From Fibrobacter sp. UWH4 (lineage in GTDB: Bacteria > Fibrobacterota > Fibrobacteria > Fibrobacterales > Fibrobacteraceae): DNA of 64,000 nucleotides. Where the stretch lies: NCBI RefSeq assembly GCF_900142475.1, contig NZ_FRAY01000004.1:248001-312000 (forward strand). The letters run 5' to 3'. Numbering within the stretch: the stretch's first letter is position 1; every line of letters starts with the position of its first letter. The position numbers were made by a program, and so were the translations under genes. Shown piece by piece: positions 9,156-18,554 of the stretch. The notes below the pieces were generated by a model that saw nothing but the letters and a program-made list of their open reading frames with translations, did not search any database and was not told where the DNA came from.

Positions 9156-10172
9156 TTAGCGCAATGCGGCCTTCGCGCTTTCCAGCGTCGCAATCACCTT
9201 GTCGCACCAGGCATCAAATTCGGGATCTTCTTTCTGGAATTCCGGATGCGCAAGCACATAATCAATGGTGCGGCGGATACCCTCATCAAAGCGAACTTCG
9301 GAACGGAATGTGGGCACAGCCCGCTTGAGTTTAGAATTGTCAAAAACCACGGAGTTCGCCTTGTCGCCGATGAGGCTCCCGAGCAAATCGTAGTCGCTCA
9401 CATCCGCAAGGAACTGCGAAGACACGTAGTAGGGTTTGAGTTCAACACCCAGCGCATCGGCAACCGCCTTGTAAATCTGATTCCAGGTAAGCGTCTCGTC
9501 GCTTGTAATCTGGAACGTTTCACCGATGGCGTGCACATTCCCCATCAAGCCCACAAAACCGCGGGCAAAATCGGTATTGAAGGTCATCGTCCAAAGGCTC
9601 GTACCGTCGCCGTGAATAATGACGGGCTTGCCCTCGAGCATGCGCTTTGCCACCTGCCAGCTGCCGTTCTTGCCGTGGACACCCAGCGGGATGCTGCGCT
9701 CGTCGTAAGTGTGGCTCGGGCGCACAATCGTTATGGGGAAACCTTCTTCGCGGTACATCTTCATCAAGAATTCCTCCCCCGCAATCTTGTTGCGGGAGTA
9801 TTCCCAGTACGGATTCGCAAGAGGCGTTCCTTCGGTAATGCGATAGTCCGAAAGCGGCTTTTGGTAGGCGCTCGCGGAACTGATGTACATGAACTGCTTG
9901 GCCTTGCCCTTAAACAGACGGTAATCGCGTTCAAGCGCACTCGGGTGGAATACGATAAAATCGCAGACCACATCGAACTGCATCCCCTTGATTTTTTCGG
10001 CAACGTCCGACTCATTGTAAATGTCGGCGTTAATGATTTCAACCCCTGCGGGGATATCTTCTGCGGGGCGGTTCCTGCGATTGAGCAGGTATAGTTTCCA
10101 GCCCTGGGATGCTGCAAGGCGCGTGATGGCCATGCTGATAGTTCCTGTACCGCCGATGAATAGTGCAATCAT
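9156..10172 (-). CDS. NAD-dependent epimerase/dehydratase (extended SDR)
   Basis: The 338-residue protein starts with a Rossmann fold and the glycine motif GGTGTIS (residues 7-13), followed by an acidic segment and NADIYN near residue 50. It looks like the atypical SDR group that acts on nucleotide sugars or NAD(P)H-linked epimerisation; the substrate cannot be read from the sequence. YWEYSRNK near residue 122 provides a YxxxK-like catalytic pair. The ribosome site is weak, so the start at 10172 rests on the Rossmann beginning at residue 2. The gene converges with the UvrA-like gene (23 bases apart). A repeat-rich spacer separates it from the upstream alcohol dehydrogenase, so a common operon is possible. 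Confidence 0.75.
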   Translation of the reverse strand: MIALFIGGTGTISMAITRLAASQGWKLYLLNRRNRPAEDIPAGVEIINADIYNESDVAEKIKGMQFDVVCDFIVFHPSALERDYRLFKGKAKQFMYISSASAYQKPLSDYRITEGTPLANPYWEYSRNKIAGEEFLMKMYREEGFPITIVRPSHTYDERSIPLGVHGKNGSWQVAKRMLEGKPVIIHGDGTSLWTMTFNTDFARGFVGLMGNVHAIGETFQITSDETLTWNQIYKAVADALGVELKPYYVSSQFLADVSDYDLLGSLIGDKANSVVFDNSKLKRAVPTFRSEVRFDEGIRRTIDYVLAHPEFQKEDPEFDAWCDKVIATLESAKAALR

Positions 10173-10181
10173 ATTGAGTAT

Positions 10182-10289
10182 GTGAGGTATGAGGTATGAG
10201 CACGGCCGCCTTCGGTGTCCTTTGAGGTTATAATCACGCCTACAAGCGCCTCAAACCTCAAAGTGCGAAGCACGACCTCACTGCTCATA
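10182..10289. repeat. Composite GAGGT/TATGAG inverted-repeat element
   Basis: The spacer between two minus-strand genes is built from nested inverted repeats: TATGAGCA (10195-10202) with TGCTCATA (10282-10289), and CTTTGAGGTT (10220-10229) with AACCTCAAAG (10254-10263). Related TTTGAGGT words recur inside rsgA near 41330. Confidence 0.65.
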
Positions 10290-10294
10290 GCTAG

Positions 10295-11470
10295 TTACAC
10301 CGTTGCGTGGGCCGCAATTTTGTAAATCTCAGTCACGTCCTTCGCCTTGAGCGGGACAAAGCCCCAGCCGTCGCCCGGATTCAGCTTTTCGACCATCTTC
10401 GGGATGTCTTCTTCCTTCGCGCCGAGTTCTGCAAAGTTGATGGGCATACCGATAGAATGCAGGAACTTGCGGAAGGCCTTGATACCTTCGAGGGCGGTGG
10501 ACTTCGGGTTCTCAAAATTCATCTGGCAGCCAAATACACGCGTTGCCATCTGCGCAAAACGCATTACGTTGTGATCGACGACGTATTCCATCCAGGCAGG
10601 CATGATGACTGCTAGGCCCGCGCCATGGGCGCAGTCGTAAAGAGCCGATAGTTCATGTTCGATGGCGTGGCTGTTCCAGTCCTGACTGCGCCCGCAGCCC
10701 ACAACGCCGTTGTGGGCTACCGTCCCCGCCCACATGATGTTTGCACGCACCTGGTAGTTGGCGGGGTCGGCAATGGCGCGGGGGCCTTCCTTCACCATCG
10801 TGAGGAGCACCGCTTCGCACAGGCGGTCGGTAATTTCCACTTCCAGCGTATTCGTGAAGTAGCGTTCAAAAACGTGAGCCATGATATCGGTAATGCCGCA
10901 GGCCGTCTGGTAGGCAGGCAACGTGCAAAGGAGCGCCGGATTCTGCACCGCGAACTTCGGGCGAATGTGTTCGCTACTTGCACCGCGCTTGAGCATGCCG
11001 TCTTCCTTGGTAATCACGGAGTCGCCGCTACCTTCGGAACCGGCAGCCGCAATCGTCTGCACCACGCCAATCGGGAGCGCACATGCAGCAGAAGCCTTTC
11101 CTTCGTAAAAGTCCCAGAAATCGCCCTTGTAAGGAACGCCCATCGCGATGGCCTTGGAGCTGTCTATCGTAGAGCCGCCGCCTACCGCCAAAATAAAATC
11201 AATCCCATTTTCACGGACAACTTCAATACCCTTGTACACGAGCGAATCATGCGGATTCGGCTTCACGCCACCGAGTTCCACATGCGGGATTCCAGCAGCA
11301 TCGAGGCTTGCCTTCACGCGGTCAATCAATCCCGAACGCACCGCAGAGCCACCACCGTAATGAATCAGCACCTTGGTGCCGCCATACTTTTTGATGAGTT
11401 CACCGCATTCATTTTCGCGGTTCATACCGAATACGAATTCTGTGGGGCTGTAGAAGTTGAAATTATCCAT
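10295..11470 (-). CDS. Iron-containing alcohol dehydrogenase (butanol dehydrogenase/YqhD type)
   Basis: This 391-residue protein carries the group III Fe-ADH signatures: GGGS near 40 and 97 for NAD(P) binding, and metal ligands in DIMAHVFERYF near residue 195 and HAIEHELSALYDCAHGAGLAV near 267-287. Family members reduce aldehydes to alcohols with NADPH, which in a fermentative anaerobe would serve redox balance or aldehyde removal. The start at 11470 has AGGACGG six bases upstream. The coding sequence is full length and shows no defect. Confidence 0.9.
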   Translation of the reverse strand: MDNFNFYSPTEFVFGMNRENECGELIKKYGGTKVLIHYGGGSAVRSGLIDRVKASLDAAGIPHVELGGVKPNPHDSLVYKGIEVVRENGIDFILAVGGGSTIDSSKAIAMGVPYKGDFWDFYEGKASAACALPIGVVQTIAAAGSEGSGDSVITKEDGMLKRGASSEHIRPKFAVQNPALLCTLPAYQTACGITDIMAHVFERYFTNTLEVEITDRLCEAVLLTMVKEGPRAIADPANYQVRANIMWAGTVAHNGVVGCGRSQDWNSHAIEHELSALYDCAHGAGLAVIMPAWMEYVVDHNVMRFAQMATRVFGCQMNFENPKSTALEGIKAFRKFLHSIGMPINFAELGAKEEDIPKMVEKLNPGDGWGFVPLKAKDVTEIYKIAAHATV

Positions 11471-11507
11471 GTTCCGTCCTTTTTTTAGTTTTACCTAAAA
11501 ATACAAG

Positions 11508-11533
11508 AAAATCCCGCCCGAAAGCGGGATTCC
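11508..11533 (-). terminator. Rho-independent terminator of the FIST-GGDEF-HD-GYP gene
   Basis: An 8-base stem, AATCCCGC/GCGGGATT (11510-11517 and 11524-11531), is followed on the minus strand by a T-rich tail. It lies between the gene ending at 11581 and the alcohol dehydrogenase start. Confidence 0.75.
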
Positions 11534-11580
11534 AAGATTATTTTTGTTCACGGATGAAAACGGCCGCAAAGAAAGCCAAT

Positions 11581-13965
11581 TTATATGACTTTCGGACGTC
11601 CAGTCTGCATTTTCAGCAGCATATCGACAATTTCATTCCAATGGTCCAGCGCCACCTTGCCAATAGCCGGATCATACATGATTCCCAGATTTTTCTCGAT
11701 TTCCTTGCGGCAATAATCGAGCGACATCGCATCACGGTAAACACGCTTACTCGTCATGGCGTCAATCGAATCCGCAACGGCAATGATACGGGCTCCGATC
11801 GGGATTTCTTCACCCTTAAGGCCTTCGGGATATCCACGACCATCGAAACGTTCATGGTGATGCAACACAATCTGCACCAGTTCGTGCGTATAGTTCGACT
11901 GCATCAAAATTTTTGCACCAATTACCGGGTGTTGCCTGATAATCGCGAATTCTTCATCAGTCAGCTTTCCCGGTTTACCAAGCACATTGTCGCTGATACC
12001 CATCTTGCCGATATCATGCAGGTGAGCTGCATGCGTAATCAATGACACCGAAGCCTCGGAAAGCCCCAACAAACGCGCGAGCAATTCCGTATACGCCTTG
12101 ACGCGTTCGGAATGGTGCGCCGTATAAGAGTCTTTCGCTTCTTCCACCGAAATAAGGCAGGTTATCAAATCTTTCAAGTTCTGATTTTCGCTATTTTCGG
12201 TCGGCTTATGGTAACGCACCTTGTCGCGATACATGTTCAGGTCCGCTTCCATCTTCCAGTCACTAATGGACTTGCGGATGCCCGAATCGCTGCGAAGCCT
12301 ACTTTCGCCAACAGCGATCGACAAATGATAAAGAGCATCCTTGTTGTATTCCTCAATACTCTTTTGCAAATTGGTATACAGCAAGAACAGGGAATCCAAA
12401 GGCGCCTTCGTCACTACGGCAAATTCATCGCCACCGATTCTAAAACAGTTCCCATAAAGCCCATAAGCCTTCTTGATAGACTTTCCTGCAGCGACAATCA
12501 AGACGTCGCCAGCCTGATGTCCAAAGGTATCATTGGCGTACTTGAGGCCGTTCACATCCATCAGGACCATCGTCCAGTTTCCGGCATCGGAGTCTTCCTG
12601 GGCAATGTTTTTTAGCAATTCGTCAAATGCAAGCCTATTTTCGAGTCCCGTCAGAGAATCCGTCGTCGCGACATCTTGCAGGTGCTCGTTCATCACGCGG
12701 AGCTTACTGTTAATTTGTTCAAGCTCAAATGAAGTTTCACGAATGAAAGTCGCCATACGGGCCGCGAGCGGAAGCCTAGTCGTCATTTCGGATCGGATAT
12801 CGTCAGACCTTTCACGGTTTTTCCCTACCGCAGGACCTTCTCGCATCGAGGCAATTACAAGCGTAATGTTGTGTTGGTTCAAATGCCCCTTTTCGCGTAG
12901 GAATTCCCCATGCGAGAAAAATCCCGTACTCGAAGCCAAACCCTTGAACGGCGTAATTTCGTAAGTCGGCTCACGCTGCGACCAGAACGCCTTTCGCGCC
13001 GCACACGAGAAAATGTGCTGCACCTGGGGTCCGAATTCACCGCATTTTTCACTTTCTTCCCTGATGCGGTCTACAATCAATCCCGGTTCACCATACGAAA
13101 GCCTGATAATGGAGCCTTCATCGATATCGGAAGACATCGTGAGCGAACCATCAGGATTACTGGAACCTGGAGCACGTACGATGGAGACCCCGTTATGCTC
13201 ATACAGCATCGGGAACTCAAGTGCATTGTAGAAGAAATTCTGATCGTTCTTGATATTCAGATACTTGTTATAGACCTCGTAAGCAGGAATTCCTCCCAAT
13301 TCATAAAGGATGTTGCCTTCAGAACGGGTCACATGGAAATTACGGCCAATCGGTTTCCACCCGCTAATTTTACGGGAATCGACATAAAAATCGGGGCCGC
13401 CAAAAAACAATACCAAAAGACCGGATTTCGTATAGCCCTCTTCCGACGAGAATACACAGGAATTCGGGCTTGTAATGTCGGGAGAACAGACGATGCCTCC
13501 AAACACCTGAATATCAGATGCCAGGCCATCGAGACCTTCGCAAAGAGCCGTCGTCGAGAACGGGGAAATGCAATGGTAAATTTCAACCGCCTTGACCCAG
13601 GGATTTTCCTTGGTTTCCCCGACTATATTCTAGGCAATTCCTCCCACAGATTCGCGACTATAATCATACTGGCGGACAAAGAACTTGCTCGTCGGCTTTT
13701 CGAAAATAACAGCCGACACCGAAATCTCTGCGGCAACCTCGCAGTCTACGATATTGCCACTCGTAGAATTGCCAACCCATGGCACGTCCGGGAAAAAGTT
13801 TTCCAAACAGTCCCAAACCGGTTTTAGCTTTTCCGGTTCCAGAATAGCCGAATGGATTTGGAAATACATCGTCGGCGATCCATGTTCTTTATACCATTTG
13901 CTGAACAGGGACAGTTCTCCTTCGAACTGCATCATGTCTTTAAAGGCAAATATTCTGTTTTTCAT
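11581..13965 (-). pseudogene. FIST-GGDEF-HD-GYP cyclic-di-GMP protein interrupted by an in-frame TAG
   Basis: From the ATG at 13965 the frame encodes a FIST sensory domain, a GGDEF domain (IGGDEFAVV) and an HD-GYP domain (HLHDIGKMG, HHERFDGRGYP), a plan for making and degrading cyclic di-GMP in response to a small ligand. One in-frame stop, TAG at 13630-13632, cuts the FIST domain after ESVGGIA; the same frame continues at once with NIVGETKENPWVKAVEIY and stays open to 11581. No frame change is needed. No good internal start exists just after the stop; the next open stretch begins with GTG at 13506. The GGDEF and HD-GYP residues are intact. It may be a recent nonsense mutation, a read-through site or a sequencing error. 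A TATATT-like box lies upstream near 14010. Confidence 0.8.
13630..13632 (-). other. In-frame amber codon in the FIST domain
   Basis: TAG between GCC and AAT codons. Both flanks keep the same reading frame (codon phase identical at 13965 and 13506) and both encode FIST-like sequence. Confidence 0.85.
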
Positions 13966-14100
13966 ACATTTTTCCCAATACACAGGGTCGACTAGAACCT
14001 GTCATACAAAATATACTTTACAATTCATCCAAAAAGCACACAACACGTTAATATTATTACCAAAAAAACAGTTTTTCTTACTCCAATTTGGAATATTCTA

Positions 14101-14132
14101 AAAAAAAGGTCCCCGAGCATACCGGAGACCTT
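14101..14132 (-). terminator. Terminator of proB
   Basis: AAGGTC/GACCTT stem (14106-14132) with an inner CCG/CGG pairing and a T-run on the minus strand (A-run at 14101-14107). It lies 26 bases after the proB stop. Confidence 0.75.
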
Positions 14133-14157
14133 AACAAAGGGAAATCAGGACTGTCTA

Positions 14158-15297
14158 TTAAAAAACAACTAAATCATTCTTGTGGATGAGTTCGTCGGCG
14201 ACATCCTTGCCCAACAGCTCATGAACCTGGGCGGTCTTCTTGTGGAGCACAAGCTTCAAGGTTTCGCTGTCGAACTTCGCGACACCGCGTGCCACCGGCT
14301 CGCCGGTCTCGCTCAAGACTTCAATCAGGTCGCCCTTGTCGAAATGCTTCTTGACGGCGCACACGCCCACGGGAAGCAGGCTCGAGTGCTTTTCGCGCAG
14401 AGCCTTCACGCCACCTTCGTCCACCACCACGGCCCCGCGCGGAGTCGTAATGAAGCTTAGCCAGCGCTGACGGCTGTTGAGCTTTTTCTTGGAGCCCACA
14501 AAGAGCGTTCCTTCGGCGTTTTCAAAAATCACCTGATGCGGCAACACCTTCATGCCACTGGCGAGGAAGGCGTTGCAGCCGCTCTTGGTCACGTTGCGGA
14601 TAGCTTCGAGCTTGCTGCGCATACCGCCGGTACTCACGGCAGAACCCGTTTCGCCGGGCTTACCCGCAAGGGCGAGCACAGCAGGCGTAATTTCGGGCAC
14701 AAAGCGGAGCAGGCGGGCGTTCGGGTTCTTCTTCGGATTGTCATCGAAGAGACCATCTTCGTCCGTGAAAATCAAAAGCAGGTCGGCATCAAGGAAGAGC
14801 GCTACATCGCTTGAAAGCTTGTCGTTATCACCCACCTTGATTTCGGCAACAGCGAGCGAGTCGTTCTCGTTGATAATCGGGACAATCTTGCGGGCAAGCA
14901 TCGCCTTGATGGTGTTCTGCAAATTCTTGTAGCGATTGCGGTCGCGGAAATCTTCGGCCGACAAAAGGATCTGTCCCACGGAAAGTTGCATCCAGCGGAA
15001 CATTTCACGGTAGGCATACATCAAGTCAATCTGACCCACGGCAGCGCAAGCCTGCTTTTCGGCAAGCACGGTCGGCTTTTCCTTGTAACCGAGCTGGCTC
15101 ATGCCAGTGCCCACGGCACCACTCGTCACCACAACGACTTCCTTGCCAGCTTCCATCAGGCGAGCGACCGAGTCTGCAAGTTTCTGGATGTAGCGGGTGC
15201 GAACGCCGCCCTTTTCGGAATCGACCAAAATACGCGAGCCGATCTTTACGACAATGCGGCGGGATTCATCGAGAATATTATTTCTTAATTCACTCAT
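14158..15297 (-). CDS. proB: Glutamate 5-kinase with PUA domain
   Basis: The 379-residue protein phosphorylates glutamate with ATP, the first step of proline synthesis. The amino-acid kinase fold starts at RRIVVKIGSRILV, with the conserved VTSGAVGTGM near residue 62, INENDSLAV near 145 and GTGSA-like TGSAVSTGGMRSKLEA near 220. The C-terminal PUA domain (about 285-370, TPRGAVVVDEGGVKALREKHSSLLPVGV) matches the long bacterial form. I chose the ATG at 15297 (MSELRNN) over an in-frame TTG at 15309. No proA lies adjacent in the window. Its upstream spacer is a repeat element. Confidence 0.93.
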   Translation of the reverse strand: MSELRNNILDESRRIVVKIGSRILVDSEKGGVRTRYIQKLADSVARLMEAGKEVVVVTSGAVGTGMSQLGYKEKPTVLAEKQACAAVGQIDLMYAYREMFRWMQLSVGQILLSAEDFRDRNRYKNLQNTIKAMLARKIVPIINENDSLAVAEIKVGDNDKLSSDVALFLDADLLLIFTDEDGLFDDNPKKNPNARLLRFVPEITPAVLALAGKPGETGSAVSTGGMRSKLEAIRNVTKSGCNAFLASGMKVLPHQVIFENAEGTLFVGSKKKLNSRQRWLSFITTPRGAVVVDEGGVKALREKHSSLLPVGVCAVKKHFDKGDLIEVLSETGEPVARGVAKFDSETLKLVLHKKTAQVHELLGKDVADELIHKNDLVVF

Positions 15298-15318
15298 AAT
15301 CTTATTCAAAAATGCTTT

Positions 15319-15415
15319 AGATCCTTCGACTTCGCAACTTCGTTGCTCCTCCCCAAAGAGGATAACTCAACTTTGGAACTAAAGTTCCTAGTTTCGTATA
15401 GCTCAGGATGACACC
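15319..15415. repeat. Repeat with conserved ends AGATCCTTCGACT...GCTCAGGATGACACC (long copy)
   Basis: Same termini as 33718-33761 but a different and longer middle, which contains its own small inverted repeats (ACTTTGGAACTAAAGTTCC). The end words resemble the widespread TCATCCTGAGC...GAAGTCGAAGGATCT intergenic repeats of many bacteria. Confidence 0.7.
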
Positions 15416-15434
15416 ATTCCTTTTTCATTCAAAA

Positions 15435-18416
15435 CTACCTGCAAACAAGCAATCTAATCGCGTCTAGGCGAATCTGCGGGTTCGAAATAATCTTTTTCCA
15501 TTCCTGCGCATTCTTGCGGAGCTGTTGCAGCTGGGCGTTGTTGCCCGCCTTGCCACGCATCGAAAGCAAATGGTTCATACGCTGGTATTCCTGCTCAGCG
15601 CGGGCCTCTACCGCAGCGGCAGCCTCTTCGGCATATTCCTTCGCCTTTGCAGAAACAATGCGGCGGGCAATCGCGAGGCCGTCTTTGCCGAAATACTTGA
15701 GCGTCATGTTCACAGCGGCATTGCCCTGCGGAACAGGAACATCCTTGAAACAGGCGTTCTTTAAATCATCGAGTTTCGCAGACATGTCCTCGCCCATCGG
15801 GTTCACGAGCACGCTCAGGTAGCGAGGCCCTGCGATATCGGAAACGCCCCATTCTTCGGCAATGGAGAAATCAACCGCAAAGTTATACTGCATCATGAGT
15901 CCGCGCATTCCGGAATTCGGCCAGATATTGCAGGAAACAGCACCATTGTCAAGCGTCGTCTCGAAGTCGATGACGCCCTGCGACAGCGGATGTTCCAAGC
16001 TTACGAAATCTACTTCGTCGTGAATCATCGCGACGTTGCGGTCAAAAGTCACCGTCAGGCTAGACGTATCGCAGAAACGAGAATCCTCGTCGCCGTCACC
16101 CGAACTTTCTTCGAAGTTTCCGACCGACTGCGTGATGCGGCCGCCACCACCGGTTCCGGCCATTCCCACCGATTCAGGCATTCCCGGCACAGAACCCGCT
16201 TCGACCTGCGTTCCCATGCTGATTACATAGCAGCCCTTAATCTTACTCTTTTCGATTTCAAGACCGCGATCCATCAACGACGAGAACACGAGCGTCTGCA
16301 AATTCTGGTCCGCATCGATCTTCAAGATTTCGTCGGTGATTTCCTTCGCCTTCGCAGGGTTACGTGAATTGAATTCCAACAGACGGTCACGCCCCTTCTC
16401 GATATTCTTGCGCATGGTATCGCAATCCTTCTTGACCTTCGGGATTACAGTATCAACAAAGTTCTGAAGAAGGTCCTTAGGATCGGCAAGGGCGGCTATC
16501 AGTTCGTCCGTATACTTGAGGAAGAGTTCACCACCGCTCATCATCGGAGTGCCGAAGGCGTTCAAGCCGTTGTGGTACCAGCGGAACATGACTTCCTGGC
16601 CGGAGCCCTTTACATAAGGCACGTGGATGATAATGTTTTCGGTCTGGCCGATACGGTCAAGACGGCCAATACGCTGTTCCACCAACGAGGCATCCAAAGG
16701 CAAGTCAAACAGGACCAGGTGATGGGCAAACTGGAAGTTGCGGCCTTCGGAACCGATTTCGGAGGCAATCAGCAGGTTCGCGCCGTTTTCACGGCTGAAA
16801 TTCGCAGCAGCCTTGTCGCGGGCCATAATCGTCATATTCTCGTGGAACATCGAGAAGGCGCCTTCGCCCATAAATTCCGTCAGGAGCGTTTCAAGAGCCT
16901 GCACCACCTGAATCGATTCGCAAATCAGGAGCACCTTGTCGTTCGCATGTTCCTTCAAGAATCCCTTGAGCCACACGTAGCGTTCATCGAGTGCCCAGGC
17001 ATCGGAATAGCTCGTGCAGAGGAGGCCGTTTTCTTGAATGTCGGTGGACATGTCGAGATCGTTTTCGGCAGCCACGTTCACCATATCACGGTAGTTCTGG
17101 TTCGGTTCCAGCGGAATTTCGTCGAGCACGCGCTTCGGGAATCCGCCCACGCCCTTACGGGTATTGCGGAACACCACCGAGCCCGTACCCACGGCATCCA
17201 CGATGCGACGGATCCATTCGTCAGCAGGCATGCTCTTCGCACTTTCCTGTTCAAGCCAAGGACGGATCATCGACTTCTTGGGCACGCATTCGTTCAGGTC
17301 GTCCCAACTCATCTGTTCGCCCGGATCGGTCGGCAGCTTGGAAAGCTCGTTGACCAGCTTGCGGTAAGCATCCTGGTCCTTGATAAAGCTGTTGTAATCG
17401 CTGAAGCGTACCGGATCAAGCATCTTGAGTCGGTTGAACTGCGATTCCGGCTGGAACTGCAGCGGCGTACCCGTCAACAGGAGTACGCCCTTGGAACGCT
17501 GAACCACCGCATTGGCAAGCAGATACTCGTGGCTGGTAAAGCCATCTTCGCAAACCAGGTGGTGCGCTTCGTCGATAATCACCATGTCCCAGTTCGTCTT
17601 GAGCAGGTCCTCGATAAGCGCCGGCTGCTTGATCAGAAAATCAATGGAACAAATAATATCGTTTGCAATCGTGAACGGATTCGGGCGGTCATCGTCGTCG
17701 TTCACGAACAAACCCTTAATATAGCCTTCGTCCACCAGCGTAAAGAGATGGTTGAAGCGACGCTTCATTTCGATGAGCCACTGGTGCTTCAAGGTTTCAG
17801 GCACAATAATCAAGGTGCGGGTCAAGCGACCGCGGGACTTGAGCGCATGCCAAATCATTCCAGCTTCGATAGTCTTACCGAGGCCCACTTCGTCCGAAAG
17901 CATCAAGCGCGGGAGGGTCGAGCTATCGCAAGCTCGGCTACACAGATAATACTGGTGCGGAATCATGGAAGTGCGCGGTCCGATCATGCCTCGTACCGGC
18001 GACGAAATCCACTTGCAAGAAAGTTCCATGGCGCTTTCGCGACGGGCAAACAGCGCACTATTCGAAATGCGGTTTTCACGGAGTGCACGGAACAAATCTT
18101 CGGGACGGGCAATCGAAATTTTGCCGCTCAATTCCGATTCTTTCATCTGCCTACCGCCACGGCCCGTATAGACAAGCAGGCCGTCGACATCCTTGACAGA
18201 TTCTACCGTAAAAGACAGTCCCTTTTCGCTTTTTGCCGTATCGCCTACCGAAAGTTCAAAACGATCTACAGGAGCCCCCATAGAACGGTAGCAACGGACA
18301 TCACGGACAGCAGGGAAAGAAATCTTAACAATACGGTCTTGCACCTCGGTGACAATACCAAGCCCGAGTGTAGGTTCCGATTGACTTACATAGCGTTGGC
18401 CAATCTTGAAATTCAT
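15435..18416 (-). CDS. RapA-like SNF2 family ATP-dependent helicase
   Basis: About 993 residues. The N-terminus (FKIGQRYVSQSEPTLGLG) resembles the Tudor-like domains of RapA, the RNA-polymerase-associated recycling factor. Helicase motifs are complete: DEVGLGKTIEAG (Walker A), IIDEAHHL (DEAH), LLTGTPLQ (motif III), SEIGSEGRNFQ and QRIGRLDRIGQ (motifs V-VI). The C-terminus is Ala/Glu-rich and helical. The start at 18416 fits a GGAGG site four bases upstream; the preceding ATG at 18419 is too close to it. Likely role: remodelling stalled RNA polymerase. Just before motif I, the codons for about SRACDSS come from a small hairpin, GAGCTATCGCAAGCTC (17920-17935), that replaces residues usually well conserved in RapA. 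Confidence 0.85.
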   Translation of the reverse strand: MNFKIGQRYVSQSEPTLGLGIVTEVQDRIVKISFPAVRDVRCYRSMGAPVDRFELSVGDTAKSEKGLSFTVESVKDVDGLLVYTGRGGRQMKESELSGKISIARPEDLFRALRENRISNSALFARRESAMELSCKWISSPVRGMIGPRTSMIPHQYYLCSRACDSSTLPRLMLSDEVGLGKTIEAGMIWHALKSRGRLTRTLIIVPETLKHQWLIEMKRRFNHLFTLVDEGYIKGLFVNDDDDRPNPFTIANDIICSIDFLIKQPALIEDLLKTNWDMVIIDEAHHLVCEDGFTSHEYLLANAVVQRSKGVLLLTGTPLQFQPESQFNRLKMLDPVRFSDYNSFIKDQDAYRKLVNELSKLPTDPGEQMSWDDLNECVPKKSMIRPWLEQESAKSMPADEWIRRIVDAVGTGSVVFRNTRKGVGGFPKRVLDEIPLEPNQNYRDMVNVAAENDLDMSTDIQENGLLCTSYSDAWALDERYVWLKGFLKEHANDKVLLICESIQVVQALETLLTEFMGEGAFSMFHENMTIMARDKAAANFSRENGANLLIASEIGSEGRNFQFAHHLVLFDLPLDASLVEQRIGRLDRIGQTENIIIHVPYVKGSGQEVMFRWYHNGLNAFGTPMMSGGELFLKYTDELIAALADPKDLLQNFVDTVIPKVKKDCDTMRKNIEKGRDRLLEFNSRNPAKAKEITDEILKIDADQNLQTLVFSSLMDRGLEIEKSKIKGCYVISMGTQVEAGSVPGMPESVGMAGTGGGGRITQSVGNFEESSGDGDEDSRFCDTSSLTVTFDRNVAMIHDEVDFVSLEHPLSQGVIDFETTLDNGAVSCNIWPNSGMRGLMMQYNFAVDFSIAEEWGVSDIAGPRYLSVLVNPMGEDMSAKLDDLKNACFKDVPVPQGNAAVNMTLKYFGKDGLAIARRIVSAKAKEYAEEAAAAVEARAEQEYQRMNHLLSMRGKAGNNAQLQQLRKNAQEWKKIISNPQIRLDAIRLLVCR
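17920..17935. repeat. Small hairpin repeat inside the RapA-like gene
   Basis: GAGCTATCGCAAGCTC forms a short stem with a six-base loop (extended on both sides by C/G). It sits just upstream of the Walker A codons on the minus strand. Only this copy was seen in the window. Confidence 0.35.
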
Positions 18417-18508
18417 CATACCTCCAAAATGTAGTTTTTTTTTAATTAGTTGATAGATCTTAGTTGGTAGAACTAGAGAAAATCCAAGTTCCATACCACA
18501 AATTTGAT

Positions 18509-18543
18509 GTTCTAAGTTCTAGGTTCTAAGTTCTAAGTTCTAT
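18509..18543. repeat. Five tandem copies of a GTTCTAA heptamer
   Basis: GTTCTAA, GTTCTAG, GTTCTAA, GTTCTAA, GTTCTAT in direct succession, ending in the TATATT box of the following gene. Confidence 0.85.
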
Positions 18544-18548
18544 ATTTA
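18541..18548 (+). promoter_or_regulatory. TAnnTTT box before the GYF-RDD gene
   Basis: TATATTTA begins 14 bases upstream of the ATG at 18555; eight bases separate TATATT from the start codon and no Shine-Dalgarno is present, consistent with a leaderless mRNA. Confidence 0.4.
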
Positions 18549-18554
18549 CCTCGT

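Noticed and set aside
16572-18434. 620-codon plus-strand frame opposite the RapA-like helicase
   Set aside because: Antisense of a complete SNF2 helicase; composition is rich in His/Arg/Gln typical of shadow frames.
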